Shown here piece after piece: positions 18,338-27,221 of a stretch of DNA of 64,000 nt (the first letter of the stretch is position 1; every line of letters begins with the position of its first letter). This DNA is from Haloferula helveola. GTDB lineage: Bacteria; Verrucomicrobiota; Verrucomicrobiia; Verrucomicrobiales; Akkermansiaceae. The DNA lies in NCBI RefSeq assembly GCF_037076345.1, contig NZ_AP024702.1, forward strand, positions 1,922,001 through 1,986,000, in the 5' to 3' direction. The notes beneath the pieces are model-generated. The model searched no databases and was not told the origin of the DNA. It saw nothing but the letters and a program-made list of their open reading frames with translations. The translations under genes and the position numbers were made by a program.

Positions 18338-21300
18338 ATGTTCAGCCTCTTCTTCATCAAGCGCCCGATCTTCGCCGCGGTCATCTCGATCGTGATCACG
18401 GTGCTCGGCGCCGTGGCGCTGCTCAACCTGCCGATCGCGCGCTACCCGGACCTCGCGCCGCCGACGATCCAGATCTCCGCCGCCTACCCGGGCGCCGATG
18501 CGAGAACGGTGGCCGATACCGTCGCGGCGACGATCGAGAAGGAGATCAATGGCGTCGAGGGCATGATCTACATGTCGTCGGTCAGCGGCAACGACGGCAG
18601 CATGAACCTGACCGTGACCTTCGAGCCCGGCACGGACCTCGATACCGCCAACGTGCTGGTCCAGAACCGCGTCGCGGTCGCCGAGCCACGCCTCCCCGAG
18701 GAGGTCAAGCGCACCGGTGTGAAGGTGAAGAAGAGGTCCACCGACACGGTGATGTTCATCGGCCTGACCTCGCCGAACGGCACCTACGACGCCGCCTATC
18801 TGTCGAACTACGCCAACCTTCGTATCCGCGACGAGCTCTCCCGTGTTCCGGGTGTCGGCGACGTCACGGTCTTCGGCGTCGGTGAGTTCAGCATGCGGAT
18901 CTGGCTCAATCCCGACCTGCTCCGCGCCCGCAACCTCGCCGCCACCGATGTCCTCGCCGCCATTCGCGAGCAGAACATCCAGGTCGCCGCCGGCCGCGTC
19001 GGTGCCGCGCCGACCACCCCCGGCACAGCTTTCGAATACATCCTCTCGACCCAGGGCCGCCTCGTGGAAGCCGAGGAGTTCGAGAACATCATCGTCCGCA
19101 CCGGCGACGAGGGCGGCACGATCCGCCTGCGCGACGTCGCCAGGGTCGAGCTCGGCTCCGACGCCTACGCGATCAACTCCCAGCTCAACGGTGTCCCCTC
19201 CGCCACCTTCGCGATCTATCAGATCCCCGGCTCGAACCTCATCGAGGTCGCCACCGGCGTCCGGGAGAAAATGGCCGAGCTCGAGCAGGCCTTTCCCGCG
19301 GACGTTGAGTCGAAGGTCGTCTATGACTCGACCGACGTCATCAACGCCTCGATCAAGGAGGTCGTGATCACGCTCTTCGCCACCCTCGTGCTGGTGGTGC
19401 TCACCGTCTACCTCTTCCTCCAGAACGCCCGCGCCACGCTGGTCCCGACCATCACCATCCCGGTCTCACTGATCGGCACCTTCTCGGTGCTGCTGGCGAT
19501 GGGGTTCTCGCTGAACATCCTCACGCTCTTCGGCCTCGTGCTGGTGATCGGAATCGTCGTCGACGACGCCATCATCGTGGTGGAGAACACCTTCGTTCAC
19601 CTCGAGAAGGGGTTGTCTGGAAAGGAGGCCGCCGCCGAGGCGATGAAGGAGGTCTCCGGGCCGGTGGTCGCCACCACCCTCGTGCTCCTCGCGGTGTTCG
19701 TGCCGACCGCCACCATGACCGGCATCACCGGCACGATGTTCAAGCAGTTCGCCGCGACCATCGCCATCGCCACGGTCTTCAGTTCGATCAACGCGCTTAC
19801 CCTCAGCCCCGCGCTGTGCGGGATTCTCCTCAAGCCGGAGAAAAAGGAACCCCGCGGACTGTTCAAGGTCTTCAACCGGTCGATCGACGCCTCGAATTCC
19901 GCCTACCGCAAGATCGTGCGCCTCGCGCTGCGCTTCGCCCCGATCGGTGTGCTGGCATTCATCGCCATGACCGGCGGGTCGATCTACGGCCTCGGCGGCC
20001 TGCCGACCGGCTTTGTCCCCCAGGAGGACGAAGGCTACTGTATGATCGGCGTCCAGCTGCCCGATGGCGCCACGCTCGACCGCACGCTCGACGTCGTCGC
20101 CAAGGTCGAAAAGATCGTCGCCGACACCGAGGGGACCGTCGATTGCCTGTCGATTACCGGCTACTCGATCATCGACGGCGCCGCGGCGGCGAACACCGGC
20201 TTCTGCGTGGTGACCTTCAAGAACTGGAGCGAACGCGATGCTCCCTCACTCCACCAGAAGGTCCTGTTGGAAACCCTGCAGAAGAAGCTGTTCTCCATCC
20301 AGGAAGCCGGCGCCTTCGCCTTTGCGATGCCGTCGCTTCCCGGCGTCGGTGTTTCCGGCGGGTTCACCTACATGCTTCAGGACAAGGAAGGCGTCGGGCT
20401 CGACCAGCTCCAGGCCGTCGCCGGCGAGGTCATCGCCACCGGCAATGCCGACCCGAAGCTGTCCGGCGTGCGGACGACCTTCCGCGCCAGCGTTCCGCAG
20501 ATCTACGTCGATATCGATCGCGAGCAGGTCAAGCGCACCGGCACCTCGATGGGCGAGGTTTTCGACACGATGCAGGTCCATCTCGGATCGGCCTACGTCA
20601 ACGACTTCACGCTCTTCGGCCGAGTCTTCAAGGTCACCGCCCAGGCCGACGCGCCGTTCCGCGACCAGCCCGATGACATCAATGCCCTCCAAGTTCGCGG
20701 GGCCGACGGCCGGATGATCCCGCTCGGCGCCGTCGCCGAGCTTCAGGACGTGCTCGGCCCCCAAAACGTCGTTCGTTTCAACATGATGCCCTCGGTGAAG
20801 ATCCTCGGGAATCCATCGCCGGGCTACAGCTCGGGCGACGCGATGGGGACCATGGAAGCGATCTCCGCCACCACTTTGCCCAGCTCGATGGGATTCTCGT
20901 GGTCGGATCTTTCCTTCCAGGAAAAGCAGGCCGGCGCCGGCCTCGGGGCAATCTTCGGTTTCGCCATCCTCATGGTCTATCTGGTACTGGCCGCGCAGTA
21001 CGAAAGCTGGACGCTACCGATCTCCGTGTGCCTCTCGGTCCCCACCGCCCTGCTCGGTGCGGTCGTAGCAGTCAGCCTGCGCGACATGGAAAACAACGTC
21101 TACACGCAGATCGGGATCATCCTGCTCATCGCGATGTCGACCAAGACCGCGATCCTGCTCACCGAGTTCGCCAAACTGAAACGCGATGAGGGTATGAGCA
21201 TCTTCGACTCCGCCGTGGAGGCCGTCCGCCTGCGCTTCCGCGCCGTGATGATGACGGCTCTCTCGTTCGTTCTCGGCGTCATTCCCCTACTGATTGCATC

Positions 21301-21466
21301 AGGTGCCGGCGCCGAGTCCCGCAAGATCCTCGGCACCGCCGTCTTCGGCGGCATGCTCGCCGCCACCCTCGTCTCCCTCGCCGCCGTCCCGATGCTCTAC
21401 TACGTCATCCAGCGCCTCGTCGAAGCCACCCGCGGCAAAAAGCAAGAGCCGGCCGAGGAGTCATAG
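18338..21466 (+). CDS. RND efflux transporter, HAE1 family (AcrB-like)
   Basis: 1042 residues, full length. It begins MFSLFFIKRPIFAAVISI (first membrane helix), then the porter-domain start YPDLAPPTIQISAAYPGA. The proton-relay aspartate pair is in IGIVVDDAIIVVEN of TM4. There are twelve expected membrane helices in two halves with large periplasmic loops, and a conserved tail ending PMLYYVIQRL. It is the proton-driven pump of a tripartite system exporting hydrophobic or amphiphilic compounds such as drugs or bile-like detergents; specificity is unknown. It is the third gene of the operon. Confidence 0.96.
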   Translation: MFSLFFIKRPIFAAVISIVITVLGAVALLNLPIARYPDLAPPTIQISAAYPGADARTVADTVAATIEKEINGVEGMIYMSSVSGNDGSMNLTVTFEPGTDLDTANVLVQNRVAVAEPRLPEEVKRTGVKVKKRSTDTVMFIGLTSPNGTYDAAYLSNYANLRIRDELSRVPGVGDVTVFGVGEFSMRIWLNPDLLRARNLAATDVLAAIREQNIQVAAGRVGAAPTTPGTAFEYILSTQGRLVEAEEFENIIVRTGDEGGTIRLRDVARVELGSDAYAINSQLNGVPSATFAIYQIPGSNLIEVATGVREKMAELEQAFPADVESKVVYDSTDVINASIKEVVITLFATLVLVVLTVYLFLQNARATLVPTITIPVSLIGTFSVLLAMGFSLNILTLFGLVLVIGIVVDDAIIVVENTFVHLEKGLSGKEAAAEAMKEVSGPVVATTLVLLAVFVPTATMTGITGTMFKQFAATIAIATVFSSINALTLSPALCGILLKPEKKEPRGLFKVFNRSIDASNSAYRKIVRLALRFAPIGVLAFIAMTGGSIYGLGGLPTGFVPQEDEGYCMIGVQLPDGATLDRTLDVVAKVEKIVADTEGTVDCLSITGYSIIDGAAAANTGFCVVTFKNWSERDAPSLHQKVLLETLQKKLFSIQEAGAFAFAMPSLPGVGVSGGFTYMLQDKEGVGLDQLQAVAGEVIATGNADPKLSGVRTTFRASVPQIYVDIDREQVKRTGTSMGEVFDTMQVHLGSAYVNDFTLFGRVFKVTAQADAPFRDQPDDINALQVRGADGRMIPLGAVAELQDVLGPQNVVRFNMMPSVKILGNPSPGYSSGDAMGTMEAISATTLPSSMGFSWSDLSFQEKQAGAGLGAIFGFAILMVYLVLAAQYESWTLPISVCLSVPTALLGAVVAVSLRDMENNVYTQIGIILLIAMSTKTAILLTEFAKLKRDEGMSIFDSAVEAVRLRFRAVMMTALSFVLGVIPLLIASGAGAESRKILGTAVFGGMLAATLVSLAAVPMLYYVIQRLVEATRGKKQEPAEES

Positions 21467-21709
21467 AAAGGACCGCGCGGCTCCGACCGCGCCCCGGAAC
21501 CCGAGCATGGTGCGCGGACTTCAGTCCGCCCCGGCATGTCCGCCGAAGCCCCGGCGACGGAGGTGGCGAAGGAGGAAACCCAAGCAAGGTAGGGACGAGC
21601 GCCCTCGCTCGTCCGCCGATGAAGTCGAAGCTCGTCCGCCAACAAAATCGGGCCTGTTCCTCGAACCCACTCCATCACCCCCACCCCGGTCGGCCGAGGG
21701 CGTCCGGCC
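21467..21709. other. intergenic stretch with small palindromes
   Basis: No gene is seen. It holds GC-rich inverted repeats including GCGGACTTCAGTCCGC near 21515 and the dispersed GGTAGGG element described separately. Confidence 0.5.
21586..21616. repeat. dispersed GGTAGGGAC[A/G]AGCG hairpin repeat, copy 1
   Basis: GGTAGGGACGAGCG followed by CCCTCGCTCGTCCGCC. The core GGACGAGCG/CGCTCGTCC is a perfect hairpin arm pair. A second copy lies at 45666-45703. Confidence 0.65.
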
Positions 21710-22123
21710 CTACCTCACCGCCAACCACGCGTAGAAAACCGTGAAAGCGAGGAACAGCAACGTCAGCAGGTGATACCCGGCCCGCAGCCACCACTTCGTC
21801 AGAAACGGCCGCGCATCCATCACCCCCTGAAGCCCCAGCCTCACTCCCCAGAAAACCGCATTCGCCCCACACACCAATCGCGCCAGCCGACTGCCACCCG
21901 CCAGATCACCGGGCACCAGCAAACTGAACAAACCGAAGGTCAGGATCGTCGCCGCGGTGTAGGCACCATAGATCCAGTACATCTGCCGCAACAGTTTCGG
22001 CAAACTCGCGAAGTGCCCTTTCCAGTCGAGTTGCTTCGGCACCATTGCCGACGCCACCAGGATCGAGAGCTGAAGCACACCCGCCCCCTGGACGATAGCG
22101 GGAAGATCGGTGGCAAGATTCAT
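21710..22123 (-). CDS. four-helix integral membrane protein, unknown function
   Basis: 137 residues with about four hydrophobic segments (roughly 10-30, 50-72, 82-100, 112-134) and a small hydrophilic loop after the first (PKQLDWKGHFASLPKLLRQM). There is no signal peptide or catalytic motif. Likely inner membrane. It is isolated between the RND operon (convergent) and a repeat-rich spacer. Confidence 0.65.
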   Translation of the reverse strand: MNLATDLPAIVQGAGVLQLSILVASAMVPKQLDWKGHFASLPKLLRQMYWIYGAYTAATILTFGLFSLLVPGDLAGGSRLARLVCGANAVFWGVRLGLQGVMDARPFLTKWWLRAGYHLLTLLFLAFTVFYAWLAVR

Positions 22124-22189
22124 TCGACAAACGAATCATCGGCCGCCGGAAAGCCAATGCAAAGACCAATGACTCATCCCCTACAGCGC

Positions 22190-22440
22190 TTTGCTTTATT
22201 CTGTAGCCGTTTCTCTAATCTCGATGAAGAGACTGAACCGCGAAAATCGCGAAAGGCCACGAAATCTGAAATGACTTCCTGCCTCTGGATTTAGCGGCTT
22301 TTCGCGATTTTCGCGGTTCACTTCTATTTCCATTGTTGCCTGAAATCGGTGATCTCCATTCGCTTCCTGGCGGCTACGACATATCGGAAAATGCACTGAT
22401 CCCTTCTTCTTTGCGTCCTTGGCGTCTTGGCGGTTCCATC
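22190..22440. repeat. intergenic repeat unit, copy 1
   Basis: Contains inverted arms GAACCGCGAAAATCGCGAAA and its near-complement TTTTCGCGATTTTCGCGGTT around 22233-22321, then a GCGTCCTTGGCGTCTTGGCG tail ending about 22436. A second diverged copy is at 22990-23440. No gene is present. Confidence 0.65.
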
Positions 22441-22485
22441 TTCTACCTCCAGAAACCCTCACCCAGATCCTCAAGTCCGACTCCC

Positions 22486-22893
22486 TCAATCGAGGTCGTC
22501 AAAAACCCCGGTCTCATCCTCGGGCGTGACTTCCTTCGGGCCGGGCATGCCGAGCGGCAGCTTCTTCGTCCGATCAAAGCGCTTGCGGCCCGAAAGCACC
22601 GCCTGCCCTTCGTGCTCGTCTTCCCGCACTTCCCGCCAGTAGCCGAGATTGATGGCGAGATGGTAACCGGCGCCGTAAAGAAGGAAGGCAACCCCTAGCC
22701 CGAAAAAGACCGGACCTAGCACCACGCAGACGCCGCTCGTGGCCTGAGGCACGTGCAAGCTCGCGAGCAGTGCCAACACCACCCAACACGCGAGAAACCC
22801 GGTGCCAAAGCGAAGCATCCACCGGGAAAACGGCGTGAGCTGCAACACACTCGGTTTCAGTTCCCGGACTCGGGCTGGATCCTGATCAATCAC
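22486..22893 (-). CDS. small membrane protein, unknown function
   Basis: 135 residues if translation starts at the GTG at 22893 (VIDQDPARVREL). Any start further upstream would run into the repeat at 22990-23136, so it is not preferred; an ATG at 22818 is the other choice. Two hydrophobic segments (about 29-48 and 54-82) are followed by a basic/acidic cytoplasmic tail ending GVFDDLD. The layout resembles small two-helix membrane proteins common in this phylum. It sits between the two copies of an intergenic repeat. Function unknown. Confidence 0.55.
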   Translation of the reverse strand: MIDQDPARVRELKPSVLQLTPFSRWMLRFGTGFLACWVVLALLASLHVPQATSGVCVVLGPVFFGLGVAFLLYGAGYHLAINLGYWREVREDEHEGQAVLSGRKRFDRTKKLPLGMPGPKEVTPEDETGVFDDLD

Positions 22894-22989
22894 GGGGAAG
22901 GAAGAGATACCTCTGAAACTAAGCAAAACGTTCTCCGCAATCCCAGCAGAAACAGGACCGCCCCCTGGGCCCGACAGGCCAGTAGCCAG

Positions 22990-23440
22990 CAACCGCTTTC
23001 TCCATTCTGCAGCCGTTTCACGAGACTCGATGAAGAGATTGAACAGCGAAAATCGCGAATTTACGCGAATCTGGTAGAGCTTGAACTGACATCCTAGATT
23101 CGGATTTCGCGGCCTTTCGCGATTTTCGCTGTTCACTTGCAGCTCCCTTCAATCGGCTGTGGTCAGTCGCTGTCACGCAGCTACCACATTACGGAACATA
23201 CTCTTGCAACCGGGTATTCTCCGCCAGCTCTGCTAATCCCAACGGGATTGCGTCCTACAGCCCGGGGTTGCACCGCCGTAGGCGGTTTACCCCGGGGGCA
23301 TCATCGGCGCCTTCCCCAACCCCAACGGGGTTATGTCCCCGCCTCAGCCCGCGACACAACTCCGTTTCGGCAAGGACTTTTGGCATCCGGTCCAATCCAA
23401 TCTTCTTCGCGTCCTTGGTGTCTTGGCGGTTCCATATCCC
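22990..23440. repeat. intergenic repeat unit, copy 2, with inserted element
   Basis: The same arms as copy 1 (GCGAAAATCGCGAA near 23048, TTTCGCGATTTTCGC near 23116) and the same tail (GCGTCCTTGGTGTCTTGGCG near 23410). About 170 bp between arms and tail, near 23230-23350, carry a different repeat type (CCCAACGGGATT, AGCCCGGGGTT, CCCCAACGGGGTT), as if a second element had inserted. Confidence 0.55.
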
Positions 23441-23493
23441 GCGGCAGTCAAGCCCCGCACCCGGACCGGCCGACAGGGCGATTCACCACACGC

Positions 23494-23862
23494 CTACGGC
23501 ACACGCAGGATCTTCTCCATCTTCTTCCCCTTCGCCAACTCGTCGACGAGTTTGTCCAGATACCGGCAGTTCCGAATCAACGGGTCTTCGATCTCCTCAA
23601 CCCGGTAGCCGCAAATGACGCCCGTTATCAGGTGCGCGTTCGGGTGGAGGCTGCACTTTTCGAAGAACTCGCCGAAAGTCACATCGCCGTCGACCAGCGA
23701 TTGCTGTCGCTCCGCGTCGTAGCCCGTAAGCCAACGGATCACTTCCTGAAGCTCCTCTTCCGTTCGCCCCTTCTTCACCACTTTTGCGAGATAGAGAGGA
23801 TAGATCGACGCGAAGCTCATCTTCGCAATGCGTGCGGCGGTACCGGGAGGCGGCTTTTTCAT
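23494..23862 (-). CDS. DUF2200 family protein
   Basis: 122 residues matching the whole family: RIAKMSFASIYPLYLAKV, KKGRTEEELQEVIRWLTGY, a middle FGEFF, ITGVICGYRVEEIEDPLI, and the C-terminal RYLDKLVDELAKGKKMEKI. Cytosolic. The family is broadly distributed in bacteria, often on mobile or accessory DNA, with no known function. The start ATG at 23862 fits the family N-terminus. It lies alone between repeats and an NTF2-like gene on the same strand. Confidence 0.9.
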   Translation of the reverse strand: MKKPPPGTAARIAKMSFASIYPLYLAKVVKKGRTEEELQEVIRWLTGYDAERQQSLVDGDVTFGEFFEKCSLHPNAHLITGVICGYRVEEIEDPLIRNCRYLDKLVDELAKGKKMEKILRVP

Positions 23863-23970
23863 GGAGTGGCAATGTTTGGACAGGAAGCGAGAAGACAGCC
23901 CGCCCCGGCGTTCAGACAGAAGGTGGCAGAGGATCTTGCCCCGGCATCGGAACGATGCGCCCAGCCCCCA

Positions 23971-24462
23971 TCAACGCTTGATTTGGATCGCCATCGGAAT
24001 TCCCTCGATCGGGGACGAGTGCTCCGAGACGATCTTCCATTGCCCGTCGACCTTGCGGAGGGTCATGGTCGTTTGCTTGTGGATCTGCAAATTCACGCCG
24101 TTCCCCGACATCCGCGCCTTGTACCTGTGCTCGAACGCCGCGACCGCCACATCGCCGAAGACCCTGACCTCGAGACGGAGTGGAACGGAGTCGGAGCATG
24201 TCCACTCTCTTTGGCTCTCCCGGTAGGACTCTTTGACCTCGTCAAGGCCGTGATGCCAACGACCGCCGCTATCCACCATGTCCAGCTCTTCGCTATCCTC
24301 ATAAAACGCTCCCATCACTTCGGGATCGTTCTTGCTCAGCGAAGAAGCCCACGCCTTGACCCGGGCTTCAACCGCCTCCACCTCCGCGGCCCTGACCATC
24401 GGCAACAGAAGCAAACCCAAGAGGAAGCAGGAGGTCCGAAGGTGCGCGATACGTGTTTTCAT
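23971..24462 (-). CDS. secreted SnoaL/NTF2-like (DUF4440-type) protein
   Basis: 163 residues with a signal peptide (MKTRIAHLRTSCFLLGLLLL). The mature part has the NTF2-like pattern: an N-terminal helix with VEARVKAWASSLSKNDPEVMGAFY, the strand/turn MVDSGGRWHHGLDEVKESY, then strands VAVAAFEHRY and a final WKIVSEHSS. These small cone-shaped domains bind ligands or act as isomerases or hydrolases; the family assignment does not fix a substrate. Export is unusual but known. A TAACGA box about 20 bases upstream could be its -10. Confidence 0.75.
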   Translation of the reverse strand: MKTRIAHLRTSCFLLGLLLLPMVRAAEVEAVEARVKAWASSLSKNDPEVMGAFYEDSEELDMVDSGGRWHHGLDEVKESYRESQREWTCSDSVPLRLEVRVFGDVAVAAFEHRYKARMSGNGVNLQIHKQTTMTLRKVDGQWKIVSEHSSPIEGIPMAIQIKR

Positions 24463-24549
24463 GGTCTTGGGGATGTTGAAGGATCGTTACCGATTTCCTG
24501 TGCCGGCTTGATGATCGAAAGTCGTTCTTCCGCCACTCACCTGCCGGTG

Positions 24550-24867
24550 TCAGCGACTCAGCATCGCAAAGAAAATCGAGATCAAAAACGACAGTCCGAA
24601 GTACCACGCGCAGATCCGGATCGTCACGCCCCGGCTGGCTCCGCAGACCTTGTCGACCAGCAGATACAAGGCCGCGATATCGATGATGACGGTGAACGGG
24701 CCGAGAACGCCGGAGAGCAGCAGTCTCGAGATGAATCCGACGATCAGCATCCCGATGATGACGATCCAGGTCTCGGTGAGACTCTGCGACGCATTGGTCG
24801 AGCGGGTGAACAGGGTGATCAGGAACCAAAGGATCCCGACCGAAAGAAAGGTGCTGATGATGTGCAT
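24550..24867 (-). CDS. small integral membrane protein, unknown function
   Basis: 105 residues, nearly all hydrophobic, with about three to four membrane helices (roughly 3-21, 33-52, 55-72, 84-102). No conserved motif is recognised. It lies 23 bp downstream of the sialidase stop on the same strand and 87 bp before the NTF2-like gene, so co-transcription with the sialidase is possible. Confidence 0.6.
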   Translation of the reverse strand: MHIISTFLSVGILWFLITLFTRSTNASQSLTETWIVIIGMLIVGFISRLLLSGVLGPFTVIIDIAALYLLVDKVCGASRGVTIRICAWYFGLSFLISIFFAMLSR

Positions 24868-24890
24868 CGCTGGATAAGGAATCCGACCTC

Positions 24891-26048
24891 CTACAGTCCG
24901 AACTCGGAGAGCTTCATCGTCTGGAAGACCAGATCGGCCCGCGAGGATTCATAGAGAATGCCCAGCGTTTCGTCATCCACGATCACCAGCGAACTGTACG
25001 CACCACCCCGCTTATCGAGCAGGATCTGCTTACCGGCGGGCCAGGTCATCCCGTCATCGAGGCTGACGCGGACCGTCATCTTCTCCCGCTTCGTCTTGCT
25101 GTTCGGATTCGAAAAGAAAAGCACCCTCCGCCCATCCTTCAGCGTGTGGGCAATCAGGCTGGCCATGCAGACCGGCTCCGGCAACGCGCCGTGATCCGAC
25201 GGATGCTTGGACCAGGTCCGCCCCTTGTCCTTCGTCACGCTGACCGCCCTGCCGTTGGTCTCCGACTTGTCGCTCCGGTTCCGGTTGTCCCGCATGTTCA
25301 GCATCAGCGAGCCGTCGCTCAGCTCCACCACCGCGCATTCGGTGGTATCGCGACGGGCAAAGGCCGACACCGTCCATGTCTTCCCGCGATCGTCGCTCCA
25401 CATGATGTTGGAAAAGGGCTTGCCGGTCTCATCCCGGCCTTGGGTCGGCATCACCAGCGTCCCGTCGGACATCGTGATTCCATTGCCGGGAGCCGGAGCG
25501 AACAAATGCCACTTCGGATCCTTCAGTTCCTTCGTCAGGTTCTCGGGCTCCGACCATGTGATGCCGTCATCCGAGGAACGGACCATCATGAACTGCGTCG
25601 ACTTGGCGATCTCGTGCCCCGGCTCCGACCCCTTGCCGCGCCATTGGTGGGTTCCCGGCTTCCCGTGGGTCCACACCGCCGAAACCATGATCTCGCCCGT
25701 CTCCCGATCAATCAGGATGTTGGGATCCGAACAGCCGTTCTGATCCTGCCCCAACCCTCCGAACTCGCCCATGTCCATGACGGGCCGGGGTTTCTCCCAG
25801 GTCTTGCCGCCGTCGGTCGAGCGGGACAACCCGATGTCCATGTGCCCCTGCAGGTCACGGCGGCTGTTGTAGCGCATGTCGTACACCGCCAGCAGCGTGC
25901 CCTTGGCGGTCCGGGCGATCGCGGGGATCCGGAACGTATGGCAGTCCGCCTCGCCGCTTCGGTGAATGATCACCGCAGACCTCTCGGCAGCGGAACCGAT
26001 CAGCGGAGTGAGCAGCAGTATCGTCAAAAGGGTCTTGATCATCCTCAT
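24891..26048 (-). CDS. secreted exo-alpha-sialidase (GH33)
   Basis: 385 residues from the ATG at 26048, which has AAGGA five bases upstream, one of the few Shine-Dalgarno-like sites in this window; codons further upstream do not look coding. A signal peptide (MRMIKTLLTILLLTPLIGSA) is followed by the sialidase FRIP motif (residues 39-42) and five Asp-box repeats (STDGGKTW, SSDDGITW, SDDRGKTW, TKDKGRTW, SLDDGMTW). It forms a six-bladed propeller and would cleave terminal sialic acids from glycoconjugates outside the cytoplasm. Confidence 0.92.
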   Translation of the reverse strand: MRMIKTLLTILLLTPLIGSAAERSAVIIHRSGEADCHTFRIPAIARTAKGTLLAVYDMRYNSRRDLQGHMDIGLSRSTDGGKTWEKPRPVMDMGEFGGLGQDQNGCSDPNILIDRETGEIMVSAVWTHGKPGTHQWRGKGSEPGHEIAKSTQFMMVRSSDDGITWSEPENLTKELKDPKWHLFAPAPGNGITMSDGTLVMPTQGRDETGKPFSNIMWSDDRGKTWTVSAFARRDTTECAVVELSDGSLMLNMRDNRNRSDKSETNGRAVSVTKDKGRTWSKHPSDHGALPEPVCMASLIAHTLKDGRRVLFFSNPNSKTKREKMTVRVSLDDGMTWPAGKQILLDKRGGAYSSLVIVDDETLGILYESSRADLVFQTMKLSEFGL

Positions 26049-26085
26049 CACATTCCTTGTCTGGAGCCTCCCGCTCAGAGTCCCG

Positions 26086-26610
26086 TCAGTCCTCTTGCTC
26101 CGGCCACTCTCCGACGTGAGGTAGGACATTGGCGCTGAAGAATTCATCCCAATCACCCTTCGACAGCTGCTCCATGAAGGAATCGACATTCTCGGGAGGA
26201 ACATCGAACCGGACCGGATCGACCAGGTTCGAGAGGAAAGCCACATTCAATCCGGAGCCAAGCTCCTGAACGACGCCGTTGACGACCAATCCGCTCTCAT
26301 TGGTTCCCTCCGGCCAAGCACTGAGAACGGTCGCCGACCCCTTCATGTCAGGAAGTGGATCGGAAGAGTAGGTGACACTGTCTCGAGGAGCGACACTCCC
26401 CTCCTCAGGGGGCACATAATATTCAAGGATCAGGACCCGGTAGATGTTGTCCCCTTGATTCATTTGCCCGCCGGCCCTCCAGCGGTATTCCCTTCCGTCG
26501 GCAAACATATCGCCACCTTGCCATTTCGGTGATGTCGCGCCTTCTTCGTTGCTCCTGTCACAACTGGTGAGAATCAAAGCGACAAGCGCGAGCGGGATGA
26601 TGGTTCGCAT
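26086..26610 (-). CDS. lipoprotein, unknown function
   Basis: 174 residues with a lipoprotein signal peptide (MRTIIPLALVALILTSC, Cys17). The mature part is acidic, with no recognised domain; YRWRAGGQMNQG and PDMKGSATVLSAWPEGT read like a small beta-rich domain. It is 37 bp upstream of the sialidase start on the same strand and may be in its operon. Confidence 0.7.
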   Translation of the reverse strand: MRTIIPLALVALILTSCDRSNEEGATSPKWQGGDMFADGREYRWRAGGQMNQGDNIYRVLILEYYVPPEEGSVAPRDSVTYSSDPLPDMKGSATVLSAWPEGTNESGLVVNGVVQELGSGLNVAFLSNLVDPVRFDVPPENVDSFMEQLSKGDWDEFFSANVLPHVGEWPEQED

Positions 26611-26639
26611 GGAGATGAAGGTTTAGGGTGGACACGAAT

Positions 26640-26676
26640 GGCTCGGCGGCGATGCACTTCACTCTTGAGCCGAGCC
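26640..26676. repeat. short inverted repeat between minus-strand genes
   Basis: GGCTCGGC and GCCGAGCC, a perfect 8-bp pair separated by 21 bases, just after the stop of the 26684 gene. No T run; it could be a weak terminator. Confidence 0.35.
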
Positions 26677-26683
26677 TTGGGTA

Positions 26684-27094
26684 TTATGGGGTAGCTCTCC
26701 ACTTCTGTATCGCTCTCCGTGCCATCGTCTCCTTCGACTGGTCGACGTAGACTTGAGGGCCACCCGAAACGCTGTAGCGAGCCGTAATCAAGGACACTCC
26801 CAGCTCCTCCCTAAGCATGCCGGCAATGTCGGTCAATTCGGCCAGGTCTACTGCATCTACGGGGATTGCGACCACGCCTTGACGAATGAGATCCGCTTGC
26901 TGCGACCACTCCCCGCCCAGCGTTGGGCGACCAGCTAGGTAGGCCACTCTCGAAGATCCTGCCAAGTAGTCTGCTGCTGAGCTTCCGGACCTGCCCTCAA
27001 GGCTCCACTGAATCAGTAATGGCGAGGCGGCGATTGTGATCAGCAGGGAGCACAGCCCCATTCTCAGAAGCGCCGCTGCAGTCTTCTTTTTCAT
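26684..27094 (-). CDS. hypothetical exported or membrane-anchored protein
   Basis: 136 residues from the ATG at 27094 (MKKKTAAALLRMGLC); the upstream in-frame codons in the 27136 region do not look coding. A hydrophobic N-terminal segment (about 6-28) could be a signal peptide or anchor. The rest contains SSRVAYLAGRPTLGG and a helix with DLAELTDIAGMLREEL. No family is recognised. It starts 53 bases after an attC-like site, so it may be a gene cassette; its base composition is lower in GC than neighbouring genes. Confidence 0.55.
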   Translation of the reverse strand: MKKKTAAALLRMGLCSLLITIAASPLLIQWSLEGRSGSSAADYLAGSSRVAYLAGRPTLGGEWSQQADLIRQGVVAIPVDAVDLAELTDIAGMLREELGVSLITARYSVSGGPQVYVDQSKETMARRAIQKWRATP

Positions 27095-27146
27095 AGCACA
27101 ACGTCTCAGTGAAGACGCGCGAGCACAAGGCCGCACGCCGGGAATG

Positions 27147-27197
27147 GACTAACGCTCCGGATCCACGAAGCGGAACGCAACAAAGCGGCGGTTAAGC
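27147..27197 (-). other. candidate integron attC site
   Basis: Read on the minus strand, GCTTAAC (27197-27191, a perfect RYYYAAC) starts the site and GTTAGTC (27153-27147, six of seven for GTTRRRY) ends it, giving 51 bp. It lies 24 bp after the toxin stop and 53 bp before the next gene, the place an attC would occupy in a cassette. The bases CGCCGCTTTGTTG after GCTTAAC are nearly repeated at the split site at 29502. The expected inner arm pairing is weak, so this is tentative. Confidence 0.4.
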
Positions 27198-27221
27198 GTC
27201 GATCCCCCACGGCTTGTTCGT

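Noticed and set aside
24891..26246. Sialidase extended N-terminally to 26246
   Set aside because: The extension overlaps the lipoprotein gene and lacks coding character; the ATG at 26048 has a good AAGGA and signal peptide.
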